Positions 12,071 to 24,070 of a stretch of DNA of 64,000 nucleotides are shown here, one piece after another. Source of the stretch: Caprella mutica (lineage: Eukaryota > Arthropoda > Malacostraca > Amphipoda > Caprellidae). Each line of letters starts with the position of its first letter. The stretch's first letter is position 1. The notes under the pieces are model-generated. The model did no database searches. It had not been told where the DNA came from and saw only the letters and a list, made by a program, of their open reading frames with translations. The stretch lies in the NCBI GenBank assembly GCA_947561585.1, contig CANNZV010003213.1, positions 115,258 through 179,257 of the forward strand, given 5' to 3'. The position numbers were made by a program, and so were the translations under genes.

Positions 12071-14204
12071 AAAAGAATGGCATTTTGGGCTGTTTCAGTA
12101 TAACTTCGATAAACAAACCATTTATCAATAGAAGACAAATTGTATTAACAGATTTACACCATAATACAGTCTTAATTTTAGTTTTGATTCGAGTATTTGT
12201 CCATATTGATCGTTTTTATTTTATAAAGATATGCTGCAAATTTCAAACATTACGGAAATTCTAAGGTATTGCCAAATGTCGCAATTTAGTCTAAAGAATC
12301 TACAATTTATTCAGCTTATTACAGCTCTACAGTTATACATATCACGAATTTATTATTTTCTTTGCCAGATATTATAAAAAAATGGTGATCTATTTACTTC
12401 TCGTTCAAATACATACTTTTGTAGACCACGAATAAATCTAATTGTAGCTGTACGGAGACAATTTGATTTACTCTAGAAAGAGTATTTTATTAGACGAAGT
12501 ATTTGCACTCTTTCACAGTTCATTTCAAGTAATTCTATTGACAGTGTCGTACCTAGGCAAAAAAAAAAAGCATTAGCAGCTGAAAGGCAGCACTCATTTG
12601 TCATTAGATTTAGAATCTCACCATTCAAAGAAAATTCGTGACCAATGTGCCTCCAATCGATGTGTGATAAAATATCCTTTTCAATTTTTAAGATAATTAT
12701 TTTCCAACCAATTGATTTTATTAACAATATGAAATAAGATATAATCATGATGATGCGATTTATTCAAAACATTTTTAATGATGCAGATTTCATAGCCATT
12801 AATTATATATTGAACAATTCATACCCTGCATATATTTTTATAAAACATATAAGGCTAATGTTGTTCTTGAAATTATCTGATATTATTTCAACTTAATAAA
12901 ATAAAACTGTGATAAAAAGAAAAAAGAAAATTGGGATACATAAAAAGGACAAAGGACATTTCTCTGGAGTAATAGTATATCTTGAATATCAATACAAATG
13001 TTGTCAAAATTGATATGATCGATATTTTCACATTTCATTAATTAGAATAAAAATCTTGTATGATGATAAAATACTACAATTGATATAACTGCAAACTGTA
13101 GACAGTTAATACTGATCCACAATAATTATTTCAATGAATAGCTCACTTTTTAATCATTTTAAATGTGGAAAATAAAAGAGAGCATTTTTTGAGATATCCA
13201 TTCAAAACTAAAGACTTATAACATTGAAAAGGGTGGTACGGATTTAAATATTTAGATGGACTTTATTGCTCCGATTCTCATTAATAAAACAAGATACAAA
13301 TATAAATTAAAAGGAAAATTTTACATCTAAGAATGATGGTGACGTGGTAGACACAGAAATTGGAAATCTTAATTTTTAGTATGATAATAATAACCATTAT
13401 TATATTTATCCTTACATTTGATATCAAACTTCATGATATACTTAAATAAAAAACATATTTTTATATTCAAGAAAAAAATGAAGTGGTTTATTATTGATTA
13501 CATTTGGTTTCCCGAAATCTTAGATGTTGTGTGATTGAAATGATAAGTCATCGATACAATTATACAGGGTCATGTCATATGCGTATTGAACTCATAAAGA
13601 CTTAATCCAGGAAAAGCCCTAATCTAAATGAGAAGTTGAAAAATGAACCAAGAATATATTGATCATGAAATGTATAATAATCTACAAGCTTTGACAGTTT
13701 GTTCTAAAAATTAAATTGAAGAAATTTTTAACCTCCTAAAGAGATTAACTACAATTTATCTAAAAACATTAAAAAAGTACGATAAATGGGCGAGCGTGTG
13801 ATGAGATTTATGAATATTCAATACTCAATTGCTATTATTATGCAGGAGTATTAATGAACCAACAAAAAACGTAATATAAAATAAACTCTTGTCTGTAACG
13901 TGAATTTGAATTCACAGAAATGAACTTAAATTATTTTCTGATGTTTTTGCAACAATTCAACTTATAAGAGTATTTTAATTTATAAGTTTTTCGTAATAGT
14001 AAATTATGCGCGATTTATATATTGAGGTGGCTCATTAATATATTTTCAGGTGGCTCAATATTGAGCCTCTTAACTTTCATAGGTGTTACATGACGCTATT
14101 TCAAAGTGTTGTATTAGCATACTTTAAACATTGTTTCTAAGAGTTTAGAAGCTGCTCTTTACGATGGTGAAATCCAAATTTGGATTTATCTCTTAGTTTT
14201 AAAG
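12071..14204. other. Intergenic AT-rich DNA, no supported gene
   Basis: A minus-strand pyrimidine tract ending in CCTAG near 12550-12570 looks like a splice acceptor. The sequence after it has no convincing coding frame. Nothing else was recognised. Confidence 0.35.
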
Positions 14205-14330
14205 TTAATAGGGCTGCAGGCCATTAACCTGTGATGCAGGATATTGCTTTGGGTGGTGCAGGGCATTACCCCATAGTGCGGGTAATGCACTGAATGGTGC
14301 GGGATTATTGCCCGGTTTGCTAGGGTAGCA
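14205..14330. repeat. Short GC-richer degenerate repeat
   Basis: Imperfect units near 'ggtgcagggcattacc' and 'gtgcgggtaatgcac' are repeated about four times. A related word, 'gtgcggggcaatgcc', recurs near 14480. It is possibly another decayed foldback arm pair. Confidence 0.5.
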
Positions 14331-15620
14331 ATTTTTTTAGAAAAATTGAATAACTATTAACCCATTGGTCATAGGGCTAAGCTGTTTTGTATGTATAAAA
14401 TAAGTGACTACTTCTTTCTCTTCCATCTAATAGATCTTCTCTATCTTTAATAGTTTTAGAGAGAATCGGAATTGTTCACTAAGTGCGGGGCAATGCCTGC
14501 GTTGATGCTATATAAAAAAAAGAGTCTGCTCTTATGTTAATTTTTCGAATTAACATTTTTCTATTTAACTATTTTTTTTAAATATTACAGATTACAGACT
14601 CACCCAAATAATTAGTGAGGTTGATTTTCTGATATGTGAAATTAGTAAACTGTGAAAAAATCATCACGGATGCACTTTTCTTTGACCATATATTCATCTT
14701 AAAGAATTTCTCTCATATTTCACTCTAATAAATGGAACCATGAAATGCCACTTGATTTCTCTTTGATGAAGTTTTTAATCTAGGAGATGATGTGAATTCT
14801 AAAGCAACACGAATAGCTTTAGTATATAAAGATATATACAATACATATATTCATGAAATAGCAGAATTCACTTATTTCAGACAAATGCAATTACACTTAC
14901 ATTTAAATCATAATAATTTGTATTGATACAATGCAATACAAATAACTCCCTTGTAATCAATCAGAGTGTTAATTACTTCACTATATTTTTCTAAATGAGA
15001 TTTACACTATCAATGTAAATCGCAGTACTTCAAACTCTATAACGAAAATATTTTTCATATATATGTAAATGAACTCAACAAAGAGGACAATGACGGAATG
15101 ACTACATATCACTTTTGTTATGGGATTTCATAATAAATAAACTAAAGTTATTTTCGTGTCCACGGCAGAAGTGGGTTAAAAAAACTAATTAATTGATCTT
15201 CATTTATTCATTATATATGAGAAGAGCTGTCGATTATCCACTTTGCATACCAAGGCCTTAAATTAATTATTTTGTGGGTTAGGACACTCATGTTTACTTT
15301 CCTTCCAATTGATTTTGAGAAAACCTTGTAAAAGGTGCTTGAATTTGATTCCCTATGTGATAATAGCAAATAATTCTTCTATTTCATTTTGTAATATTTT
15401 TGATTAAAAATACTTCCTTTAGTTTCTCTGAATATGATCCAGAACCATAAATATGATTTATTTCCGAAATTTTCAAGAAATTTTTGTCAGGTTTTCAATA
15501 AATTTATAACAATCATAGTAATCTGACCATGGGAGTTGACATAGCTAGGTCACCAATTTACCCGACAATGAACCAATTTTCTAGTGCAACGTGTGCAATT
15601 CGTGGATTTATTCTTTAACC
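14331..15620. other. Intergenic AT-rich DNA
   Basis: No gene, element end or array was recognised. Confidence 0.35.
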
Positions 15621-15769
15621 CGCGCAAAAAATGGATATTCCCAAAACATTCTCGGAATATTCCCAAGGAATATTCCATGATGATCATTTTTCGATATTCA
15701 GGAAATGCAGTTTTTTGACACTTTTATGGAATAGTCCCATAAATCACAAGGGAAAATCTAGGGAATCGC

Positions 15770-16336
15770 AGAGATGAATCTCAATGGAATAATGAAGGAA
15801 TACCAATGGAATAAGACATTAAAGTAAGAGGGAATATTGAAGGAATACCTATGGAATAAGACATCCAAAGTAAGAGGGAATATTGAAGGAATTCCTATGG
15901 AATAAGACATCCAAAGTAAGAGGGAATATTGAAGGAATTCCTATGGAATAAGACATCCAAAGTAAGAGGGAATACCTATGGAAGAAGACATCTAAAGGAA
16001 GAGGGAATATTGAAGGAATACATATGGAATAAGACATCTAAATGAGGAGGGAATGTTAAAGGAATACATATGGAAGAGGACATCTAAAGGAAGAGGGAAT
16101 ATTGAAGGAATACCTATGAAATAAGACATCTAAATGAGGAGGATATATTGAAGGAATACATATGGAATAAGGCATCTAAATGAGGAGGGCATACTGAAGG
16201 AATACATATGGAATAAGACAACTAAAGGAAGAGGGAATATTGAAGGGATATCTTTTGAATGAGTCATCCAAAGAAAGAGGGAATATTGAAGAAGTACCAA
16301 TGGAATAAGACATCCAAAATAAGAGGGATCACTGGC
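15770..16336. repeat. Minisatellite, ~42-47 bp unit
   Basis: About a dozen copies of a unit built from 'gagggaatattgaagga', 'atacctatggaataaga' and 'catctaaa'. Minus-strand frames through it are repetitive and are not genes. The word 'ggaatatt' is shared with the repetitive blocks at 15630-15720 and 18715-19235, so they may have a common origin. Confidence 0.9.
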
Positions 16337-18714
16337 CATGTATCACTATTCACTTGAGTGCATAACTAACTGTCACATAGCTATACACCAAGAAGTTTAA
16401 CTTGAATAAATAACTGTATAAAAAAATCTACGAATATTAACACTTTAATTACAGGACACATTGCTTAAATCTAGGTATTTCCACAATTGTCCCTTTGTAC
16501 TGGGATTAGATGAAAGAAACTAAACATACGTCAATCATTTTATTAAAATATCAAATAGTACATGATTTAGAAAGAGCTAATGTAATCAAGCACAAATTAA
16601 TTCCTGGGCAACTTGTTTTTATGTTCTATAAACTCTCAGTTTTTTTCACTAGATATTTCTTATTTATTCTATACCGCTATGGTTGTACTTTTCAATTTCA
16701 ATGTTTTCAATTTTTAGTTAAGAAAGGCTCACAGGTTTCATTTCCCATCACCTTCTCATTTTCCTCTTCCATCTGTTAATGCAGTCAACACTCAACAGTG
16801 CTTTCGTATCTTTTTGCAAAATTATTGACCACTACAATTGATTGGTGGTAGCTTAATTTGCTATGAGCTACTTTCCTGTGTGACAACTAGTACAAAGTCT
16901 TTTGCATTTGGTTCTTCATTAACCTGGAGCAAATTTATTCAATCAAGCACTTAATTTTGTCATTATTCTTAAATTCATTGATATTCTCGACTATGAAGTG
17001 AATCTAGTGGTGTCAGCGCAGCTATAGTTTTAGTGCACGCATTTCATACTATACATAGTTCACACAACGAAATGAAGAGGACATGTCTCTAGATTTGTAA
17101 CTTCTTAAAGTAAACCATATTGCCAGAAACTGTGACAGTGGTACCTAAAAAGAAATAAAATAATTAATTATCATCTATCAATAATCTGTATTCAATAAGT
17201 TAATCCATAAACTAAATAAAAAACCTAAGTGATTCATTCAGATTTTAAAAGATGTAAAAGTAGATAGTAAAGAGAATATAGAATTAGATAAGGAAAAAGG
17301 TTTTGAGAAACCATATGGGTCAAAAAAGTAAAAAAATCAAATTAAAGTAAAACAAGAAAGGGCTCATGAACGAAGAAAAGCTACTATGAACATTATTAAC
17401 ACTGAAAATCATTATTGGCACTTTTAAAATTTTAATATTAAAATCTAGTCAGTTGAAGAACAGGTCACTGAAGAAATAATTTTATGAAATTTTATATTTC
17501 ACTTACAGAGGATAGAGAATATATATTGTTTAACCTAGGTTATAGCTAAATATTCATAAACATTTCGTAAAATAAATTAACATAGTGAAACCATTTACAA
17601 TTAAAGTATAAACTGAGTATATATGAATAGAAATAGGCCTACAAACTAAAATAGTACGGTAAGTAGGGTCATGCAGGTAAATTGCAGCATTTTAATTTTT
17701 AATTGCATTTCAATTCTGAACCAAAATTCCATTAATGTGTTGCATAACTATCAAATGGAGCGCAGTGCATGCTATAATTTATTAATTTAAGTTTTTAACG
17801 TGTGTTTTGAATATATGAAGTGTATGTTGCTAGAAGCCGCCGTTAGTTAGTGTGCCGCAATTTACATGCTTGACCCTACTCTTATTCCGTTATCACAAGA
17901 TATCAATACTTAACTTTAAACCAAAATTTAAAATTGTTGAGTGATAACTGCTGTTGATGAAATATGAAACAATGGTGTACATACGTTAAACATTTACAAT
18001 CACAATACTAACCTCTTTTTTCTTTAATTGACACTAATAATTTAACTACTATCTATTATAACCCGTCTATTACGTCTGAACTGCAGTGCTGCAAGGCGCA
18101 AACTAAATTGGATAAAAAATATTTTGGCTACCTGATTCGCAACTTTTAGTAGTTTCGCATTTCATACAAACGAAATAAGTAATTTTTGTAGGTACTACTA
18201 ATTTCTGATAGGGAGCCAGCATTAAATTTACTGATCCGATATTCTATTCATTTAGATCGATATTTTTAATTTACTTGGTTGTTTAGTATCTGCTCAAGAA
18301 CAAAAGGCCATAACGCTGACGTTTTGAAATACAAGAGACTGGAAGAAGCAACCAGAAAAGAAACTGACTTATAGAAGAAGTCACATTATAAGTCGGTGAC
18401 AAAGCTCATGGATGCAGAAAAGCTTCGTGAAGGAGTTTCGTTATTAATAGAAGATGAAAATGGAAGCACATACCTAACACGAAAATCTAACACCTCATAG
18501 ACGAAGAGCTTAACTCTTGCGCATCCTCAAAAACTACAAGTAGCGTTAAAAATTATATAGATGGTAAAAATTAGAAGAGAACATATGAAATCCAAATTAC
18601 AACAGTTCATCTCACAAACTAACGTTTCTTAGTTTTCAAATTAGACAACCAAACTCTAAGGAAAAAGAAAAATTGATATTTCTTTGTTGTTTGAAATACA
18701 TACTTTAAATTTCC
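16337..18714. other. Intergenic with a dispersed-repeat trace
   Basis: The interval 16640-16890 is weakly collinear with 63560-63850; both hold 'catcacctt.tcattttcct', then 'gattggtggtag' and 'gccacttt/gctacttt'. A stretch at about 18330-18500 reads as coding-like with one internal stop. No gene is called. Confidence 0.35.
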
Positions 18715-19235
18715 CTTCTTCCAGGAACATTCCTTCATATAACCCAATGGGATATATTCCTTATCAAAAATATTGAAATGGTTCCAGGGATATTCAAAAG
18801 TATTTCTTAGGAAGTAAATTTTTTCATTCGATTCCCGTTACATTCCGTCATTGTTTCACTAAGAATACTGTAGATCCCAAATGTTCCAGGGATATTCCTT
18901 CGTTATATTTTCGGGAATACTATTATATGTAACTAGCTTGAAAATTCTTGGGATATATATGGGATATTCATAATGGAATNNNNNNNNNNNNNNNNNNNNC
19001 AAGAATATTCCAATTTGTTTCGCATGGAATACTATAGGAATATGATATTCCCTGAATATCCTAGGATAATATCTGACCGAATACTGTAACTCTCCAATAT
19101 TCCTGGAATAATCCCTCGTATAAGAATTTGAATAGTATCCGATATTATTGTTACAGGAATATTCCTTCATCATCAAACTGTGAGTGCAGACTAGGAGGGA
19201 ATATTGTAGATATTAAGGGAATATCCCAGGCATAA
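18715..19235. repeat. Degenerate ggaatattcc-rich repeat block
   Basis: Many imperfect copies of 'ggaatattcc' and 'gggatattc' in both orientations, because the core is a palindrome. An assembly gap lies inside. The open frame across the gap is an artefact. Confidence 0.7.
18980..18999. other. Assembly gap (20 N)
   Basis: Twenty N characters inside the ggaatattcc-rich block. The true gap length is unknown. Confidence 0.99.
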
Positions 19236-19253
19236 AACCTTCTTGCCCGGGAA

Positions 19254-20088
19254 GGGGACGGTTCCCGCTATTTTTCACTTTTTCCGATTTTTTTTTCTTT
19301 AGTTACCCTGCAAATATACCAAAGAAAACTCATGGAAAATTCCATTCTTATACGTTGAGTAGAACATTGTCTAACTCGCCTCCCAATGTAGGGGTAGGGG
19401 GGTATGTTTCTGAGGGAGTGGGTGGCTCGCACATTATTATGGGCTTCGTCGTCGCACCCTGGGTTGACCCCCGAAGCGACCTGATGAGTCCTCTGGCTGG
19501 GATGAAAAGCATATATGTTTTTAAGAAAAATATATTTTTTTAAAATTTTAAACATTTATTAAAAAATATTTTTCTTCCTCCATTATCTCAGTAACTTTTT
19601 TTCTCAAATTCTCACGTTCAAAAGTATAGAACTGCTTGGGGGTTAGTCCTACAGAAAAATGTATAGGAGCTAATATGTTCAGACCGAAATTCCTAAGGTC
19701 GTCTAGTAGCCCTTTACCTATAACTTTTTCTATAAACTTGGTTTAAAAAAAAAAAAAAATAATGACAATTTTTTTTTTAAACTCAAATAGAAAAATTTCA
19801 GATCGAAATTCAAACAAAAACCTACTAGACGACCTTAGGATAGTAGTTGAGAACATATTAGCTTCCATAAATTTTTCTGTAGAACCAACCCCCATTGAGT
19901 CCATAGACTTTCTCTGGGGGGGTCGAAAAACAGGTTTTTCGATCCCCACGGGGGTGGGGGGCCCCAAAATGAAAAAAATTAAATAAAGATAGCATAAGAT
20001 TTTTTTTCACTTTACATCTTATGTCAAAATCTCAGCTCAATCGGACGAGTATTATTGGTAGATCTAAACCGTGGGAACCGTCCCCTAA
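19254..20088. mobile_element. Terminal-inverted-repeat element with internal hairpin
   Basis: The ends are AGGGGACGGTTCCC at 19254 and its exact complement GGGAACCGTCCCCT ending near 20088. Inside, about 75 bp at 19640-19715 is inverted at 19822-19898 (key words 'gctaatatgttc', 'aaggtcgtctagtag' and their complements), giving a large stem-loop. No transposase frame is present, so this is a non-autonomous element. No target duplication could be assigned. Confidence 0.7.
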
Positions 20089-21248
20089 GAACTGACAGAC
20101 AAATAAAGTTTCTATTTTGTCCGCCGATGTTACCTATATATGTTTGAATTTAATCGATGTTACCTAAAATATTTGAGATCCAACTAATTTATATAATGAT
20201 TAAAGATTCTTTATATACCAGAGTTAGACATAATCTATTGAGATATTTAATTAGAAATTGTTATTGAAAATGGATATTACAATAGTAAAGGAATTACAAA
20301 ATATGGGAAAAATATACATCTTGAATTTGTCTTAAATTCTGAATACACGTGGTACAGATTCACAAAGAAATTTTCAATTAATTCGAAATAGATTTTACTA
20401 ATACATTATATTTAATACATTATTCTTCTATAAAATGTTTAGTTCATAGTCGAAGCATTAGCTCTTAGAGAATGGGAGATTAAACGTGTGTAAATAATTC
20501 GAGAAATATATAAAAAAAAAACAGAAACGAGAGAAGAATTCAGTAAAATATAGTGATATATGCAGTGATATATGACCAGAACATTTCAAATTAAAATTTC
20601 ATATCATTACCACTATGCAGTGAAATATGACCAATTTAACTCGTATCTTAGATATTATCAATATAAATTACAAATAAATAGATAGTGAATTTATCCAAAG
20701 TGATAGGCTCTTCAGTTTTCGGAAAATAATTGTATAATTTATTTTAAGATTTACTATTGTTTTCTAATTTACTTCCAATAATTTAAAACAAAAGATATGG
20801 ATTATGTATTTAATACTCTTTTGTTTCAGCTTTAAAATTTGTAAAATATCTTATTTATAATGGGCTCCATTTATATTATAGCAGACTTATTATTACAAAA
20901 TCTATATTTATAGAATTCAAACTTTCATCCAATATCGTATGTAGATAGCAAAGTTCGCTCATTAATCATACTATGATGGAAATGAATAGTTTACAAGCTT
21001 CATATAGCTGCAATAATAATGTACAAGCATGCGCATTGCGCAATAATATTGTATCTCTGCATCCAGTGCTATTAATTAATTGGTTGTATATAGTAAAACT
21101 CTCAATAACAATATTCTTCTATAATAGTATCCGTATAATAATGAGATTAATCGCTTATTTCCATTCAAACTACATAGAACTAATTGTATATAAGCATATC
21201 AGAAAATTCTTTTATACTTTAAAAATATTAAATTACTTTAAAACTTGT
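20089..21248. other. Intergenic AT-rich DNA
   Basis: A 92-codon plus-strand frame at 20973-21251 has no recognisable domain and is treated as chance. Confidence 0.4.
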
Positions 21249-22130
21249 TAAGGAGACCGACCCCGAAGAAATCTCAAAATTTTATCTTTTCTTTTTTATT
21301 GTGTAAATAGTTGCTTTATAACCTTCTTATAGTGTGTGCAAAATACCAGACGTATCGTATAACTCTAACCCCTCTGGGGAGAGGGAGAAGGGAAAAGTGG
21401 GCCGGGGGGTAGGGAGTCAATATTTACTCTAAAAACCATCTCTCAGCCAATTATAATTCGTAATAATTAATTATCTCGCTATATATGGTATCTAACCTAC
21501 CACTATAACACGCCCACACCAATGAATGCAAAGAAATATTGCTCAGTTAGCCCCAAACCTTCGAAGCGGATGGATGCTGCGTGTCAGATCATCAAACTTT
21601 GAAAGGAAATTCCTACTAATTCTGAGATCTACAAATCTTGTAATTCAAAACCAAACTCCTGTTTTTTGGTTGAAGCTAAAGCATTGCGGTTTTTTGCATT
21701 AGATACTCCATAATGATATCTACAATATTGGTTTTTACGATTTTTGATTTTCGAATTTGTTGTAGAAATTTTTTTCCGACAAAAATTTGTTTTTCAAAAT
21801 TTTTGTTTTACTTTTTATGAAAAAGTCGAAATTCAGAAAACCCATTCGAAAATTAAAAATCGAAGAAAATAATATTGTAGATATCATTATGGAGAATCGA
21901 ATGCAATAAACCGCAATGCTCTAGCTTCAACCAAAAAAAACAGACGTAGGGTTTTTGAAAATGGTTCGAATTTTTTTCGAAATTCGAATAACTCGTTTTC
22001 AATCGGTCTAATCGAAAAAATGTTTTGAACTAAAACGATAGGGAATTCAATTTTATATATACATACAAAGTTTCAGAACCATAACTTCAATAATAAAAAA
22101 AAATCAAAATTTTTGAGGCGGTCCCCAAGA
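21249..22130. mobile_element. Inverted-repeat element with large hairpin
   Basis: The left end 'aggagaccgaccccg' followed by 'tctcaaaattttat' is mirrored at the right by 'aaaatttttgaggcggtcccc' near 22095-22125. The middle holds a long inverted repeat, about 21660-21760 against 21845-21950, sharing 'gcattgcggtttttt', 'ccataatgatatctac' and complements. No transposase is seen. The word GTTAAGGAGACCG at the left edge also occurs, inverted, near 4160-4176, so a relative exists in the window. TTAA at the edge is suggestive of a TTAA-targeting family, but the right flank does not confirm it. Confidence 0.6.
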
Positions 22131-22609
22131 CGCCTCAAAATATATTTGACGTCTAATATCGCCCTCTATTACATAGCAGTGAAACTTGAGGTCAATGTCT
22201 CGGCAAAAAAATTGATAGATTTAGTGGGACTGCATCAGTTTCTTCTGATGAAAAATTATGCAGTTGATGGATGAATGCAAACAATGAGGGTTATATCTAT
22301 CGTTTAAAATAATTGATGAGCTATATTATTAATCTAGATGATTGCTACCAATGAGATATTAGTCATCAGGAGCCACTAACACAATTGGAAAAGTATAAGG
22401 GAGAAATAATTATGAATAACTATAATGAAAATAATTATTCCATTCATTAATGAGATAATGAAATGGTTCATTTGGGAATACAATGTCACAAAGATTTTCA
22501 TACAAAATATAATAGAGCTGAATATGACTGTGATGATTTACTGTTAGATGGAAGAATCATTTTATGAAGATATTTCACGAATAATTGCTTTATCCACGTT
22601 TCGCGTAAC

Positions 22610-22945
22610 TAGACCATTTCTTTTAACCCTATAGTAGCCTAAATATTGGTTAAAACACAATACAGTCCACGTTTTCACGGAGAACACACACATGCGCGAG
22701 CTGAGATTGAGTCACATACCACCAAATCACAGCTCTGCTCTCTCAGCTTCCAATGTCATATAAACCTTTGTATTTACTTTTCCTTATATGTTCAATATAT
22801 TTACTTGAAATTTTGTGCACATTAGTTTAGTTTATAAAATAACAACTTGTAAAAAATATAGTACCGTAGGTTTAAAAATAAGACATGTGTTTTTTAAACA
22901 GATTGTCAAAACTACCGATACCCTCTGATAGTCAAACTCATTATG
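22610..22945 (+). repeat. Dispersed repeat family R1, copy E
   Basis: Matches copies A and B from 'cagtccacgttttcacgg' onward, through 'ccaaatcacagctctgctc' and 'tccttatatgttcaatat', to 'ctgatagtcaaactcatt'. The upstream third of the family is missing. Confidence 0.75.
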
Positions 22946-24068
22946 GCAAAAGGTACATGTTTGTTTCTGGTATTTTTTTTATTATTGAACCCTTCTCCAT
23001 CCACATATACATTCTCATTAAGTTTTATTTAATTTTCTGAATGTTAAATGGATCTTATAGATGGGTGGGGAAAATGGCTTTTGAACAAATAGTTTGAAAG
23101 ACCTAAGAAATATTTGTTTCTTATCTTTGCTTGTTAATTCACTTTTAAATAGATATAATCTTTGGCGTTTACCAATGGATGTGTACATATCAACTGAGGG
23201 TTTTAATAAAAACAAAAGTCAATTTGTTCAGATTCTATAACTGTTTTAGTGAGGAAGGGCGCGTGCGCGCCAGTCGCTAGGTTACTTAGCAAACTCTTAA
23301 GGACTAGGTTACTCTAGGGTTAAATATCTACTAGCATTAAAAATAGCGAAGTTTCTTTCATAAAACTTTAAATTAGTGTACTGTGAAAAATATAGTTATT
23401 GATAATTTTTCCTTGAAAGTGAAAAACTTCTTGATGAAAACGAAAAATAGTAAAGAAATGAAAAAAATGTATATAAGAAAGTCCCTCTTCTCTCCTCCAA
23501 TCTCCAGAGTCTGGTGATATATAGTTTCTATTTATAAGGAAAGCAATGAACTACTGAGAGGATCCATTAATACATTATTAGATGTATTTATGAAGACATG
23601 AGAGTCTATTTGTTACTCTGGAGATTCGGCTGATATCATTAATGACACCTAAGTAATGAATATAATTTGTCGCAAACTTTTATCAATAGATTCTTTTAGA
23701 TATGAGGATTTCTTGTCAACATAATGTAATTATTCAACCTGTGTGATAAGTAGATTACAAATATATCTGAATTAAAAAGATTTCATTATATTTAAAAATC
23801 AACATCTAATATATTAAAAAGTGCTATATAAGTATAATGTATATTTTATTTGCCAATATTCTTCATTTCATAAATTGAAAATAGTTATAAAAGCATTACC
23901 ATTTTTTTAAATTAATCACAAAAATTACATCAAAGAATGCTGGTGTGTATATATCATTTTATAATAAAAATCGCGAAAATACATGACATTCAATTTAATT
24001 GAACTATTGTACGCATACACTCCTTGCAGTCGAAAATGACTGTATATTTTTAATGTTTCATACACATC
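22946..24068. other. Intergenic AT-rich DNA
   Basis: No gene or element was recognised between R1 copy E and the Tc1-like transposon. Confidence 0.35.
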
Positions 24069-24070
24069 TA

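Noticed and set aside
12473..12748. Minus-strand frame with acceptor-like tract and AATAAA
   Set aside because: A poly-T tract and AATAAA are common in AT-rich DNA, and the frame itself reads through the tract without a recognisable domain.
18330..18500. Coding-like stretch with one stop (KYKRLEEATRKET..., LMDAEKLREGVSLL)
   Set aside because: Too short, interrupted, and matched to no family I can name. Left as a search target only.
18859..19176. Minus-strand frame across the N gap
   Set aside because: The frame depends on N characters and sits in a ggaatattcc repeat.
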